Assembly (NCBI GenBank): GCA_025054775.1
Contig: JANWZA010000005.1
Coordinates: 1-36,941, forward strand
Source: Microscillaceae bacterium
Lineage (GTDB): Bacteria > Bacteroidota > Bacteroidia > Cytophagales > Microscillaceae
Reading direction: 5' to 3'
DNA: 36,941 nucleotides
Below the pieces are notes generated by a model. That model had not been told where the DNA came from. It saw only the letters and a list, made by a program, of their open reading frames with translations, and did no database searches. Positions within the stretch are counted from its first letter, which is position 1. The number at the start of each line of letters is the position of its first letter. The position numbers and the translations under genes were made by a program. Shown piece after piece: positions 1 through 8,621 of this stretch.

Positions 1-1761
1 GTGGTATTCTTTGAGGCGTTTGCCGTTGCGGTCAAGTAAAATTTTGAGGTCGTTTTTAATAGCAATTATTTCGTTTAAGGCAGACACGAGAAAATGCCCT
101 GAACCTACGGCATTGTCGCAAATTTTGAGGCTATTTACAATTTCATTAGCTTCGTGTCGGTCTTCAATATGGTTGTAGAGGTCTTCAAAAGTTTGGCACC
201 TCCAGCCTTTTACTTCATTGAATTTTTGCAAGACGGCTTTTCGTATCGTTTCACGGCACATATACATCGTGATAAAGCCGGGCGTAAAAAAAGAGCCTTC
301 CTTGTAGCCGTTAATTTTCTCAAAAATTAGCCCCAGCACTGCTGCATTTATGAGCGTTTTGTTTTGCTCTTGGATTTCCTCGTTGCCTTCTGCCCCAAAG
401 TCGTAAGCATCAAGGAATTGCAAAAGGTAGGGCAAAGTAGGGAGTTTGCCCACAAGTCGGTTGCCGTTTCGGTCTTTGAGTACGGTTTGTGGATGCAAAG
501 GAATAGATTTGTTATCTTGTAAGTTGCTGATAAACAGTGCAGTTTGTTCTAATTCAGTAGGTTCAAACAAAGCAGAGTTGAGGTAAGGTACTTTCTCAAA
601 GTCTTGTCTAATTTCTGCATTTCGCTCTTGGGGCTTGCGTGCCAACACTTGGAAAAATAAGCTATTCAAATCACCCAAATTTTTTATTTTGTTTGGGCTT
701 AAAAAAGCATATTCGGCATTTCCCTCGTGGTATTGGAGTAGTTGTGCCTCTAATAGTTTGAGAAACAAAATACGATTTATCCAAGTAATGGTTAGCTCTA
801 AGGCAATGCCAAAAAGTTGCTCTTGGGGATTGTCGCCAAACTGTTCGAGGTTGGGTAAATGGTTTAGCTTATCCAAGGTTTCAAGTTGGGTAATGGTATT
901 TTCTAGGATTGAACCTGGGTGCCTGTCTTTGGGCTGGTTTCGTTCGATGAGTTTTTTGCCGCCCTTTTGCACTTCGGTTAGCCCCATGATATGTAGCAAT
1001 TCGTTGTAAAAATCTTGGTCTAGGGTGTTGCTATCGTTGGCAAAGGGCAAATGGAGTAGGTGTTCAGGGGAGAAGATTTTGAAAAGCGGAATGAGTTGTT
1101 TGTCGTCTTCTTTGTTTTCGCTTTGTACCCAGGTTCGGTAGGTTCGCAAATCAAAATAGGTAAATTTGATTTCTGCTGTACTTTGGGCAACCCACGGCTC
1201 GGCAATTTGTTTGTAAAAAAATTCGGTACGATTATCTATCAACCTGCCTGCTTCAAAATCATTGAACTTACTTACTAATTCTTGGTTTTGGGCAATTATT
1301 CGCTCAAAAGTACTGCCCTCAAAAATAAACCATTGGTATAAGTTGGTAATAATTAAGTGCTTGATTTCTAAGTTATTATGTGTAAATCGTTCTCTTAAAA
1401 AATACAAAATCAATTCGTGAAAAGCCTTTGCGTTGAGGTTGTCAGGCGAGGGCATTTCACTATGGTTGGTAGGTTTTTTAGTTTCCATTAGCACAGCCAC
1501 AGGGCTTTGGGGAGTCTTATCGCGGTGAATAACCAAGTCGTTTCGTCCTTTAGTATTGATAAAGTAGTTAGGTTGGTAATAGGTTTGTTTCAAAAATTCG
1601 GCAAGCAAATTTTTGTGAAACTCCTCGCTTTCTTGCTCGTTTATTTGGCTAAACAAAACTCGCAAATGTTGCTTAAAAGCGTCTATTTGAGTACGTGTAG
1701 GTTTGAGCCGCAAAAAGGCTTTGTTAAGGGCATGGCGTATTTTGAGGGCGATGGCTATCAT
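1..1761 (-). CDS. Type IIG restriction-modification enzyme (Eco57I-like), N-terminal part, truncated by window edge
   Basis: The minus-strand frame is open for 587 codons from ATG 1761 to the left edge, so the C-terminus is missing. Residues 1-100 look like a PD-(D/E)xK nuclease: D75 in GRNDLVI and E93-x-K95 in VLMETKKP. A long helical connector follows. Near residues 545-560 comes CDNAVGSGHFLVSALNE, which matches SAM-binding motif I of gamma-class N6-adenine methyltransferases, where the usual start is DPAxGSG. Nuclease plus methylase in one chain is the type IIG design, which cuts and methylates the same DNA site without a separate specificity subunit. The catalytic NPPY motif and target-recognition part would lie outside the window. 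The gene is divergent from cysS and no partner gene is visible. The frame is open further upstream but has no better start; a TATTTTTG promoter match lies at 1812-1819. Asn in place of Pro in motif I is the only oddity. The family call is fairly safe. Confidence 0.85.
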   Translation of the reverse strand, partial: MIAIALKIRHALNKAFLRLKPTRTQIDAFKQHLRVLFSQINEQESEEFHKNLLAEFLKQTYYQPNYFINTKGRNDLVIHRDKTPQSPVAVLMETKKPTNHSEMPSPDNLNAKAFHELILYFLRERFTHNNLEIKHLIITNLYQWFIFEGSTFERIIAQNQELVSKFNDFEAGRLIDNRTEFFYKQIAEPWVAQSTAEIKFTYFDLRTYRTWVQSENKEDDKQLIPLFKIFSPEHLLHLPFANDSNTLDQDFYNELLHIMGLTEVQKGGKKLIERNQPKDRHPGSILENTITQLETLDKLNHLPNLEQFGDNPQEQLFGIALELTITWINRILFLKLLEAQLLQYHEGNAEYAFLSPNKIKNLGDLNSLFFQVLARKPQERNAEIRQDFEKVPYLNSALFEPTELEQTALFISNLQDNKSIPLHPQTVLKDRNGNRLVGKLPTLPYLLQFLDAYDFGAEGNEEIQEQNKTLINAAVLGLIFEKINGYKEGSFFTPGFITMYMCRETIRKAVLQKFNEVKGWRCQTFEDLYNHIEDRHEANEIVNSLKICDNAVGSGHFLVSALNEIIAIKNDLKILLDRNGKRLKEYH

Positions 1762-1811
1762 AGCTTGAACATTTTTGCTTGTTTCAAAGGTAAGAATTTG
1801 ATAGTTAAATG

Positions 1812-1819
1812 CAAAAATA
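1812..1819 (-). promoter_or_regulatory. Candidate -7 element (TATTTTTG) for the restriction-modification gene
   Basis: This is a full match to the Bacteroidota -7 consensus TAnnTTTG, and it is followed by C as often seen. It lies about 50 bases upstream of ATG 1761 and points towards it. No clear -33 TTTG box sits at the expected distance, so the match could be chance in AT-rich DNA. Confidence 0.35.
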
Positions 1820-1878
1820 CAACACAAAATTTCTAAAAATTAGCATTTGCAATTTTTTTCAAGATATTTCTGTAATTT

Positions 1879-1886
1879 TACGTTTG
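1879..1886 (+). promoter_or_regulatory. Candidate -7 element (TACGTTTG) for cysS
   Basis: This matches TAnnTTTG and lies 42 bases before the GTG start of cysS. The nearest TTTG upstream (1846-1849) is about 29 bases away, longer than the usual -33/-7 spacing, so only the -7 half is supported. With the element at 1812-1819 it makes a compact divergent promoter region. Confidence 0.35.
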
Positions 1887-1927
1887 ATTAGTCAAATGTA
1901 AATCTTAAATACCTAAAAAATAATCAC

Positions 1928-3472
1928 GTGGAAACGCAAACAACCCAGCAAGCAGTTTTTTTAGATAAAACAGTACTTCAAAAAGAATTGAAACTTTACA
2001 ACACTTTAAGCCGAAAAAAAGAACTTTTTGAACCCTTAGAACCTCCTTTTGTAGGAATGTATGTGTGTGGTCCTACGGTTTATAATGACCCGCACATCGG
2101 CAATGCGCGTCCTGCTGTTTTTTTTGATGTGCTGTATCGTTATCTGCAATTTTTAGGCTACAAAGTGCGGTATGTTCGCAATATTACTGACGTGGGACAT
2201 CTTACCGACGACTCAGACCGTGGCGAGGACAAAATTGCTAAAAAAGCCAAGCTAGAGCAAGTAGAGCCTATGCAAATTGTAAATAAATATACTAACCGTT
2301 ACTTAGCCGTCATGGATAAGCTCAACGTGCTAAGACCTGACATAGCCCCTACCGCCACAGGACATATTTTAGAACAAATTGAGTTTACACAACGAATTTT
2401 GAATGAGAATTTAGCTTACGTTACTAATGGCTCAGTATATTTTGATGTGCACGCTTACCAACAGAAATACCAATACGGTGAGCTTTCAGGTAGAATTTTA
2501 GACGAACTTTTGGCAAATACACGTGAACTTGACGGACAAGAAGAAAAACGCAACCCTGCTGACTTTGCCCTCTGGAAAAAAGCTACTCCCGAACACATCA
2601 TGCGGTGGAACTCTCCTTGGGGTGAGGGCTTTCCTGGATGGCATTTGGAATGTACGGTAATGAGTACCAAATACTTAGGTACTCAGTTTGACATCCACGG
2701 AGGAGGCATGGATTTGATGTTTCCGCATCACGAGTGTGAAATCGCCCAAGCACGTGCTGCAAATAAAGGGAAGCCTCCCGTGAAGTATTGGCTTCATAAT
2801 AATATGGTTACAGTAAATGGGCAAAAAATGGGCAAATCCTTAGGAAATTTTATTACCCTAGAAGAACTGCTTACAGGTACGCACCCACTTTTGCAACAAG
2901 CCTATTCGCCCATGACTATCCGCTTTTTCATTTTGCAAGCCCACTACCGCAGTACGTTGGATTTTTCTAATGAAGCTCTTTTAGCCGCTCAAAAAGCCTA
3001 CAAAAGATTGATTAACGGCTTGCGAATCGTAAAAAAAATGCAATACCCTGAAAGTCAGACCACAAATCTTAATGAAAAAGCCGAAGGAGAAATTAAACAA
3101 TACCTTGACACGCTTTTCAAGGCAATGAATGATGACCTAAACACAGCTTTAGCGATTGCTCAACTGTTTAATTTGCTCAAGAAAATTAACCAATTTTACC
3201 TAAATCCCACCCAAATAACTGCCATTAGCCAAGAAACTTTTGCTACTATGCAGTATGTTTTTGTTACGTTTATTGAGCAAATTTTGGGTATACAAGAAGA
3301 AAATACCGCAGAGGTAACAAAATTGATTGAAGCCCTGTTGCATTTCTACAAAGAAGCCAAAGAAACTAAAGATTACGCCAAAGTAGATAAAATTAGGGCT
3401 TATTTCAAAGAAAATAAATTGATAATCAAGGACTTAAAAACAGGGATTGATTGGGCTTACGATGAGGCTTAA
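1928..3472 (+). CDS. cysS: Cysteine--tRNA ligase
   Basis: Cytoplasmic class Ia aminoacyl-tRNA synthetase that charges tRNA-Cys with cysteine using ATP. The 514-residue product shows the HIGH-type motif HIGN at 56-59 and the KMSKS-type motif KMGKS at 300-304. It also has the zinc ligands expected for CysRS: Cys47 in MYVCGPT, the Cys in GWHLEC, and His/Glu in MFPHHECEIAQ. The C-terminal DALR-like helical region is present. The start is GTG at 1928: an in-frame TAG lies at 1889 and there is no in-frame ATG between it and the conserved core. This gives about 20 residues ahead of the usual LKLYNTLSRKK opening, so a later start is possible. Translation is probably monocistronic, since the next gene starts 60 bases downstream and is unrelated. 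Confidence 0.97.
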   Translation: METQTTQQAVFLDKTVLQKELKLYNTLSRKKELFEPLEPPFVGMYVCGPTVYNDPHIGNARPAVFFDVLYRYLQFLGYKVRYVRNITDVGHLTDDSDRGEDKIAKKAKLEQVEPMQIVNKYTNRYLAVMDKLNVLRPDIAPTATGHILEQIEFTQRILNENLAYVTNGSVYFDVHAYQQKYQYGELSGRILDELLANTRELDGQEEKRNPADFALWKKATPEHIMRWNSPWGEGFPGWHLECTVMSTKYLGTQFDIHGGGMDLMFPHHECEIAQARAANKGKPPVKYWLHNNMVTVNGQKMGKSLGNFITLEELLTGTHPLLQQAYSPMTIRFFILQAHYRSTLDFSNEALLAAQKAYKRLINGLRIVKKMQYPESQTTNLNEKAEGEIKQYLDTLFKAMNDDLNTALAIAQLFNLLKKINQFYLNPTQITAISQETFATMQYVFVTFIEQILGIQEENTAEVTKLIEALLHFYKEAKETKDYAKVDKIRAYFKENKLIIKDLKTGIDWAYDEA

Positions 3473-3532
3473 AGAGTAAAGTATTTAGGCATAAATTCGT
3501 ATATCTGCAAACAATTTTCAAAAATGTAAGGT

Positions 3533-4147
3533 ATGAAACGAAGTATTTTGCTTGTCAGTTTGTTGTGGGGTGTGTGGCTATTCAATTTTGCCTATGCCCA
3601 AAGTCCTGTTATGAAATTTATCAATGGAGAGAAAAAGAATTTCAAAACTACGCAATTAGCGAAGGCACAAGGGCTTTCGCTTGCTATAGACTACCCCAAA
3701 GAATGGAAAAACGAAGAGGACAAACAGCCCTATGTTTTGCAAAAATTTACAAGAACTTACGATAAGGTTACCGCCCAAGTAGCCATTTGCATGCAAATTA
3801 TCAAAAATGCTGACGAGATAACCCAACTCAAAGAAGCTATACAAAGCAATTCATTTGAGCAAATAAAGCCGTATCTTGCACTTATCAATCCTGAAAAAGA
3901 TATAACCTTTTCGCAGGGCATGACCTACAAAATAAAAGATGCCGATGGCTTTTGGCTCAAAGGTACAAAAAAAGTGGCTGATAATCAATTCATTTTTTAT
4001 AAAACTTATTTTTGGATTTTCAACGATAGGCTTATTATTTTGCCTTTTAGCACCACGGGCGAAACTGCCGAACAAGCAAGCAAAAATTTTAGCAAATACG
4101 AGTCGCTTTTCAAACTTATGTTAGAAAGTGTTTTTGTGGGAAACTAA
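3533..4147 (+). CDS. Exported protein of unknown function
   Basis: A 204-residue protein with a clear signal peptide (MKRS, then a hydrophobic stretch, then an AYA-Q cleavage site near residue 22), so it is probably periplasmic. The mature part begins with a Lys-rich segment. It then has LAIDYPKEWKNEE, a pattern like the opening strand of PsbP/DcrB-type folds (x-x-Y-P-x-x-W), and a mixed alpha/beta body. No catalytic motif and only one cysteine are visible. It follows cysS by 60 bases; a one-mismatch promoter element (TATATCTG, 3500-3507) suggests its own promoter. The next gene starts 284 bases later, so it is likely transcribed alone. The PsbP/DcrB similarity is by eye only. I do not assign a function. 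Confidence 0.8.
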   Translation: MKRSILLVSLLWGVWLFNFAYAQSPVMKFINGEKKNFKTTQLAKAQGLSLAIDYPKEWKNEEDKQPYVLQKFTRTYDKVTAQVAICMQIIKNADEITQLKEAIQSNSFEQIKPYLALINPEKDITFSQGMTYKIKDADGFWLKGTKKVADNQFIFYKTYFWIFNDRLIILPFSTTGETAEQASKNFSKYESLFKLMLESVFVGN

Positions 4148-4344
4148 GCATAACCCTGCTAAATCAAGATAAAGTAGCTAAAAGAGAAAAGCTAATTTTT
4201 AGAACTATTGAGCAAATTACCATCCAAAATACTGAAAGAAGTACAATTGAAAATTGTTGAGCCTTTTAAAATTTTTGAGATTTGTCAAAAATTTGATAAT
4301 TCCTTTGCCTAAAATTTATCCCTAAATAAAGTTTTGTCTCTTTG

Positions 4345-4379
4345 TTTGAACAAAACCTCGCAAAAAATCCTTATATTTG
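4345..4379 (+). promoter_or_regulatory. Candidate promoter of the DUF4175/DUF58 cassette
   Basis: TTTG at 4345-4348 (-33-like) and TATATTTG at 4372-4379 (a full TAnnTTTG match) are separated by 23 bases, slightly longer than usual. The expected start of transcription leaves a leader of about 45 bases before ATG 4432. This is the best-formed promoter in the left half of the window. Confidence 0.5.
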
Positions 4380-4431
4380 AAAGTTGAAAATCAATCTCTG
4401 CTCTTAATCCTTAACAAGAATAAGCGAAGTT

Positions 4432-7400
4432 ATGGAAATTTTGTTGAAAGAACTACATGCTTACAAGCAAAAATATTACCTTAATGAATTGCTCAAAGGC
4501 TTTTTGATAAGTACAGCCTTAGTCCTAACGGCTTTCCTTTTATTTAATACTTTGGAATATTTTGGCAGATTAAATACCACAGGTAGAGCTATCTTGTTTT
4601 ATACTTTTATTGGATTAGCCTCCTTTACAAGCATAGTGTGGATTCTGCTCCCTATTAGTTATTTGCTACACCTCAACAGCCAAATTTCAGACGAAGAGGC
4701 AGCAAAGCAAATCGGAGATTTTTTTCCAGAGGTGAGGGATAAATTACTCAATACTTTGCAGTTGAGCAAACAACCTATTGAACAAAATACCTTATTAGCC
4801 GCTGCCATTCAACAAAAGACCAAAGAACTCACCGTAGTCAAGTTCACAGATGCTATTCAGTATGAAAAAAACAAGCGATATTTGCCTTACCTTTTGCCTC
4901 CCCTCTTTCTCTTATTGCTTATCCTATTTATCAATGCGAACTTTTTTACTGAAAGCTCACACCGAATTATCAATTATCACAAAGTTTTCCAAACACCTGC
5001 TCCTTTTGAGTTTCAGCTAATTAGCCAAAAGTTACAAGCCTTTAAAAACGAGGACTTTACTTTCCAAGTCAGGCTCGTGGGAAAGTCTATTCCCCAAGAA
5101 GTGTATCTGTGGGCGAATGGTAAGAAATACAAATTAAGCCAAGATGCAAAAGACTTTAGCCAATTTAGCTATACCTTTAGCAAATTATCTAAAACTACTG
5201 ACTTTTATTTAGAAGCAGCAGGATTTAATTCTAATACATACCAAATTCAGGTGTTAGAACGTCCTGAGTTGTTGGCTTTCAGTGCGAATTTAACCTACCC
5301 TGCCTATCTCCGAAAACCTGCCGAGCGATGGAATAACATTGGCAATTTAATCGTTCCTGAAGGTACACAAATAGAGTGGCATTTTGAAACTGCTCAAGCT
5401 GACAACCTTTTGCTTAAATTTGAAAGCACCCCAAATACCCAAAATGCTCACAAAAAGAGCAAAGGTTTTACTTTCAAGAAAATTGCCCGCAGTTCAGAAA
5501 ATTATGAAATTCGCCTAAAAAATCAATTCTCTGAAAATAAAGAGCCTATCAATTACTTTATCAATGTTATTCCTGACCAATATCCTAGAATTGCAATGCA
5601 AGAATACCGTGATACAGCAATTTACAACTACATAAGTGTAGGAGGAAATATTGCTGATGATTACGGCTTCTCGCAACTTAAATTGTTTTATAGCATCATT
5701 CGTAAAGATAAACCTTCTGACTATCAAGCAGTAAATATTCCTATTCACTTAGAGCAGACTATTCAAAATTTTTACTATCAACTTGACCTCGCCCCACTCA
5801 ATTTGCAACCTGGAGATGCTATTACCTTTTTTGCTCAAGTTTGGGATAATGACGGCGTAAATGGTGCTAAATCAGCCAAAACGCAAACGTTTCATTTCAA
5901 AATACCCAAACCCGAAGAATTGAAAGAGGCAATCAATCATGCTATTTCGCAGACCACCCAAAATATGGATAAGGCATTGCAAAGAGCTAAAAACTTACAA
6001 AAAGATATCGAAAATCTAAAAATCCGCTTGCAAAGTAAAGCTAATACTGATTTCCAAGATAAAAAAGCCTTAGAGGAATTGATTAAAAAGCGAAATGAAC
6101 TTAACGAGGAAATTAAAAAATTACAACAAGAGGTAAAACAATTAGAGGAAAAGCAAGAGCGTTTTTCAGAAATTAATGAAGAGCTGGCAGAGAAAATGCA
6201 ACAACTGCAAGAACTGATGCGCGATTTACTTGACGAGGAGACCAAAAGATTATACGAGGAACTGCAGCGCTTGCTTGAACAGCAAAAAGATAAAGATAGT
6301 ATTTTGGAAATGCTCAACAAAATTGATAATAAAGAAGATAACCTAGAAAAAGAACTTGACCGTGCCTTGGAAATGTTTAAGCAATTACAATTTGAGCAAA
6401 AATTAGAACAAGCTATTAAAGATTTGAAAGAAATTGCCGAACAGCAAGATAAACTCGCCGATAAAACTACTGAAAAAAATCCAAACCAAGAGCAATTGCA
6501 ACAAGAGCAACAGGAACTCAATGAAAAATTTGAAAACTTAAAAAAAGAGTTAGACGAGCTGGAAAAAATGGATAAAGAACTGGAAAACCCTAATGGCATG
6601 AAAGATAAATCCGAACAAGAAAAAGAAATCCAACAAGAACTACAAAAGAGTAGCGAAAATTTGAAAAATAAAAAGAACAAGGATGCTCAAAAAGCTCAAA
6701 AAAATGCCGCCCAAAAAATGAAAAAAATGGCACAAGAATTAGAGCAAATGCAACAAGAAATGCAGTCAGAGCAAGATGCCGAAGATATAGACGCATTGCG
6801 TGCTATCTTAGAAAATTTAGTTAAACTCTCTTTTGACCAAGAAGCTCTCATGAAGGAATTTAGAGTCGTTAATACCTCTGACCCCCGCTTCGTTAAATTA
6901 GCCCAAGACCAACTCAAAATTAAAGAAGATGCTAAAATCGTAGAGGACAGCCTCTATGCCTTAGCTAAGCGAGTGTTTCAAATTAAATCATTCGTAACGC
7001 GTGAACTTAGTGAAATGAAAAATGCCATGAACGAAGCCACAGAAATGATCAAGCAACGCAAAATTAGCCAAGCTACTTCAAAACAGCAATTCGCTATGAC
7101 CGCTATGAATAACCTCGCTCTTATGCTAAGTGACGCATTGAAGAATATGCAAGACCAAGCCGCACAACAGCAAGCCAGTAGCAAAGCAGGCAAAGGTAAG
7201 AAGCAAAAACAAGGTAAACAGCCCAACCTCAGTGAATTACAAAAACAACTTAACCAACAAATTGAGCAACTAAAAAATAGCCAAAAAACAGGCAAGCAAC
7301 TCTCAGAAGAGTTAGCCAAACTTGCCGCCCAACAAGAGCGTATTCGTAGGCAACTTAGAGAATTAGAAAAAAAACAGGGTGCTAAAGGAGAGGAAGGCAG

Positions 7401-7734
7401 ACAACTCAGCAACCAACTTAAAGAATTGCAAAAGTTAATGGAAGAAACAGAAAAAGAACTAGTAAATAAAAATCTATCTGCCAAAACTATCCAACGCCAA
7501 AAAGAAATCGTTACTCGCTTGCTAGAATCTGAAAAAGCCCTGCGTGAGCAAGGAGAAGAAGAGCAACGCAAAGCCGAAACCGCTAAACAAAAAGAAAAAA
7601 CTATTCCCCCTGCTCTTAATCAATTCTTTAAGCAAAAAGAAAAACAAACTGAATTATTAAAAACCGTACCCCCTTCACTTAGCCCATACTATAAAAAGAA
7701 AGTTGATGAGTACTTTGAGAAAATAAACCGATAA
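4432..7734 (+). CDS. DUF4175-family membrane protein with very long coiled coil
   Basis: An 1100-residue inner-membrane protein. Two hydrophobic segments near residues 20-42 and 50-78 and a third near 152-170 anchor it. Residues about 175-490 look like extracytoplasmic beta-sandwich repeats. From about residue 500 to the end the chain is almost continuous Gln/Lys/Glu/Leu heptad coiled coil. This layout fits the large DUF4175 proteins of Bacteroidota. Nothing resembles an enzyme site. It ends 14 bases before the DUF58 gene, so the two are certainly co-transcribed, and the cassette continues with a BatD-like gene. That context suggests a structural or scaffolding role in an envelope complex related to the Bat (aerotolerance) systems, but the function is not established. 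Repetitive codons (caa, aaa, gaa) create long antisense frames here that are not genes. Confidence 0.85.
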   Translation: MEILLKELHAYKQKYYLNELLKGFLISTALVLTAFLLFNTLEYFGRLNTTGRAILFYTFIGLASFTSIVWILLPISYLLHLNSQISDEEAAKQIGDFFPEVRDKLLNTLQLSKQPIEQNTLLAAAIQQKTKELTVVKFTDAIQYEKNKRYLPYLLPPLFLLLLILFINANFFTESSHRIINYHKVFQTPAPFEFQLISQKLQAFKNEDFTFQVRLVGKSIPQEVYLWANGKKYKLSQDAKDFSQFSYTFSKLSKTTDFYLEAAGFNSNTYQIQVLERPELLAFSANLTYPAYLRKPAERWNNIGNLIVPEGTQIEWHFETAQADNLLLKFESTPNTQNAHKKSKGFTFKKIARSSENYEIRLKNQFSENKEPINYFINVIPDQYPRIAMQEYRDTAIYNYISVGGNIADDYGFSQLKLFYSIIRKDKPSDYQAVNIPIHLEQTIQNFYYQLDLAPLNLQPGDAITFFAQVWDNDGVNGAKSAKTQTFHFKIPKPEELKEAINHAISQTTQNMDKALQRAKNLQKDIENLKIRLQSKANTDFQDKKALEELIKKRNELNEEIKKLQQEVKQLEEKQERFSEINEELAEKMQQLQELMRDLLDEETKRLYEELQRLLEQQKDKDSILEMLNKIDNKEDNLEKELDRALEMFKQLQFEQKLEQAIKDLKEIAEQQDKLADKTTEKNPNQEQLQQEQQELNEKFENLKKELDELEKMDKELENPNGMKDKSEQEKEIQQELQKSSENLKNKKNKDAQKAQKNAAQKMKKMAQELEQMQQEMQSEQDAEDIDALRAILENLVKLSFDQEALMKEFRVVNTSDPRFVKLAQDQLKIKEDAKIVEDSLYALAKRVFQIKSFVTRELSEMKNAMNEATEMIKQRKISQATSKQQFAMTAMNNLALMLSDALKNMQDQAAQQQASSKAGKGKKQKQGKQPNLSELQKQLNQQIEQLKNSQKTGKQLSEELAKLAAQQERIRRQLRELEKKQGAKGEEGRQLSNQLKELQKLMEETEKELVNKNLSAKTIQRQKEIVTRLLESEKALREQGEEEQRKAETAKQKEKTIPPALNQFFKQKEKQTELLKTVPPSLSPYYKKKVDEYFEKINR

Positions 7735-7748
7735 ACCACGAAAAATCA

Positions 7749-8621
7749 ATGATAAAAAAAATCTTAAGTAAAATACGCAACTATGAAATCCGAATGAGAA
7801 AAGCCGTCAATGCGCATCTACGCGGTAGTTTTCATTCAGTTTTCAAAGGGGCAGGGTTGGAATTTGAAGATGTACGTATGTATCAGTATGGGGATGATGT
7901 ACGCCGTATTGACTGGAACGTGAGTGCCAAAGGAGAAGGAACCTTTGTAAAAGTTTTTAAGGAGGAAAAAGAACAAACCGTTTTTTTCCTACTGGATGTA
8001 AGCCGCTCACAAGAATTAGGTAAAGAAACCCAAACAAAAATAGATATTGGCAAAGAGATTTGTGGGGTGCTTGCCCTCGCTGCTGCCAAAGAGCAGAGCC
8101 AAGTAGGATTAATTTGTTTCAGCGACCAAAAGGAAAAATACATTAAACCTGACAAAGGAGTAAAAAAAGCTTATGAAATTATTTTGAATCTTTTGAAACT
8201 AAAGCCCAAGTCTTCACAAACTAATTTAACAACTTTTATCCAGTATGCCCTCAACCTCATTAAACGGCGAAGTATTGTTATTCTGATTTCAGATTTCATT
8301 GACCAAAACTATCACGATGCCCTGCGTGCCATGGCACGTAAACATGACCTCATAGTTATTCACCTTATAGATGCTACTGAAATGCAAATGCCCAAAATGG
8401 GAATTGTGCCACTCTTTGACAAGGAAAGTCAAAAAGTAATATGGGTGAACTCCTCATCCGAGGCTTTTCAGCAAGCCCTCAAGCAACGAATAGAAGCTAA
8501 TTGTAAAGAATTAGAAACTTTTTGCCGAAAAAATAAAGTCAATTATTTAGCTATTTATACGCATGAAGATTTCGTTCCTAAATTGGTACGGCTTTTCAAA
8601 ATACGTAATCGTGAAGCTTAA
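7749..8621 (+). CDS. DUF58 domain protein (VWA-like)
   Basis: A 290-residue cytoplasmic or membrane-associated protein. It carries the DUF58 signature MYQYGDDVRRIDWNVSA near residues 40-56 and a VWA-like metal-ion site, DVSRS, near residue 84, which fits the DxSxS MIDAS motif. DUF58 proteins normally work with MoxR AAA+ ATPases in complex assembly or metal-insertion roles. Here no MoxR gene is adjacent. The gene is 14 bases after the DUF4175 gene and overlaps the following gene by about 11 bases, a tight operon arrangement implying coupled translation. No transmembrane helix is present, unlike longer DUF58 proteins that have two at the N-terminus. The family call is strong and the role is inferred. 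Confidence 0.92.
   Translation: MIKKILSKIRNYEIRMRKAVNAHLRGSFHSVFKGAGLEFEDVRMYQYGDDVRRIDWNVSAKGEGTFVKVFKEEKEQTVFFLLDVSRSQELGKETQTKIDIGKEICGVLALAAAKEQSQVGLICFSDQKEKYIKPDKGVKKAYEIILNLLKLKPKSSQTNLTTFIQYALNLIKRRSIVILISDFIDQNYHDALRAMARKHDLIVIHLIDATEMQMPKMGIVPLFDKESQKVIWVNSSSEAFQQALKQRIEANCKELETFCRKNKVNYLAIYTHEDFVPKLVRLFKIRNREA

Noticed and set aside
635-1836. Plus-strand frames of 72-124 codons at the left end
   Set aside because: They are antisense to the continuous 587-codon restriction-modification frame, which carries recognisable motifs.
5937-6680. A 247-codon Ser/Cys/Phe-rich minus-strand frame inside the DUF4175 gene (and similar ones at 6590-6917 and 6978-7571)
   Set aside because: They mirror the repetitive Lys/Glu/Gln codons of the coiled coil on the other strand; composition is unnatural and no start or promoter context exists.
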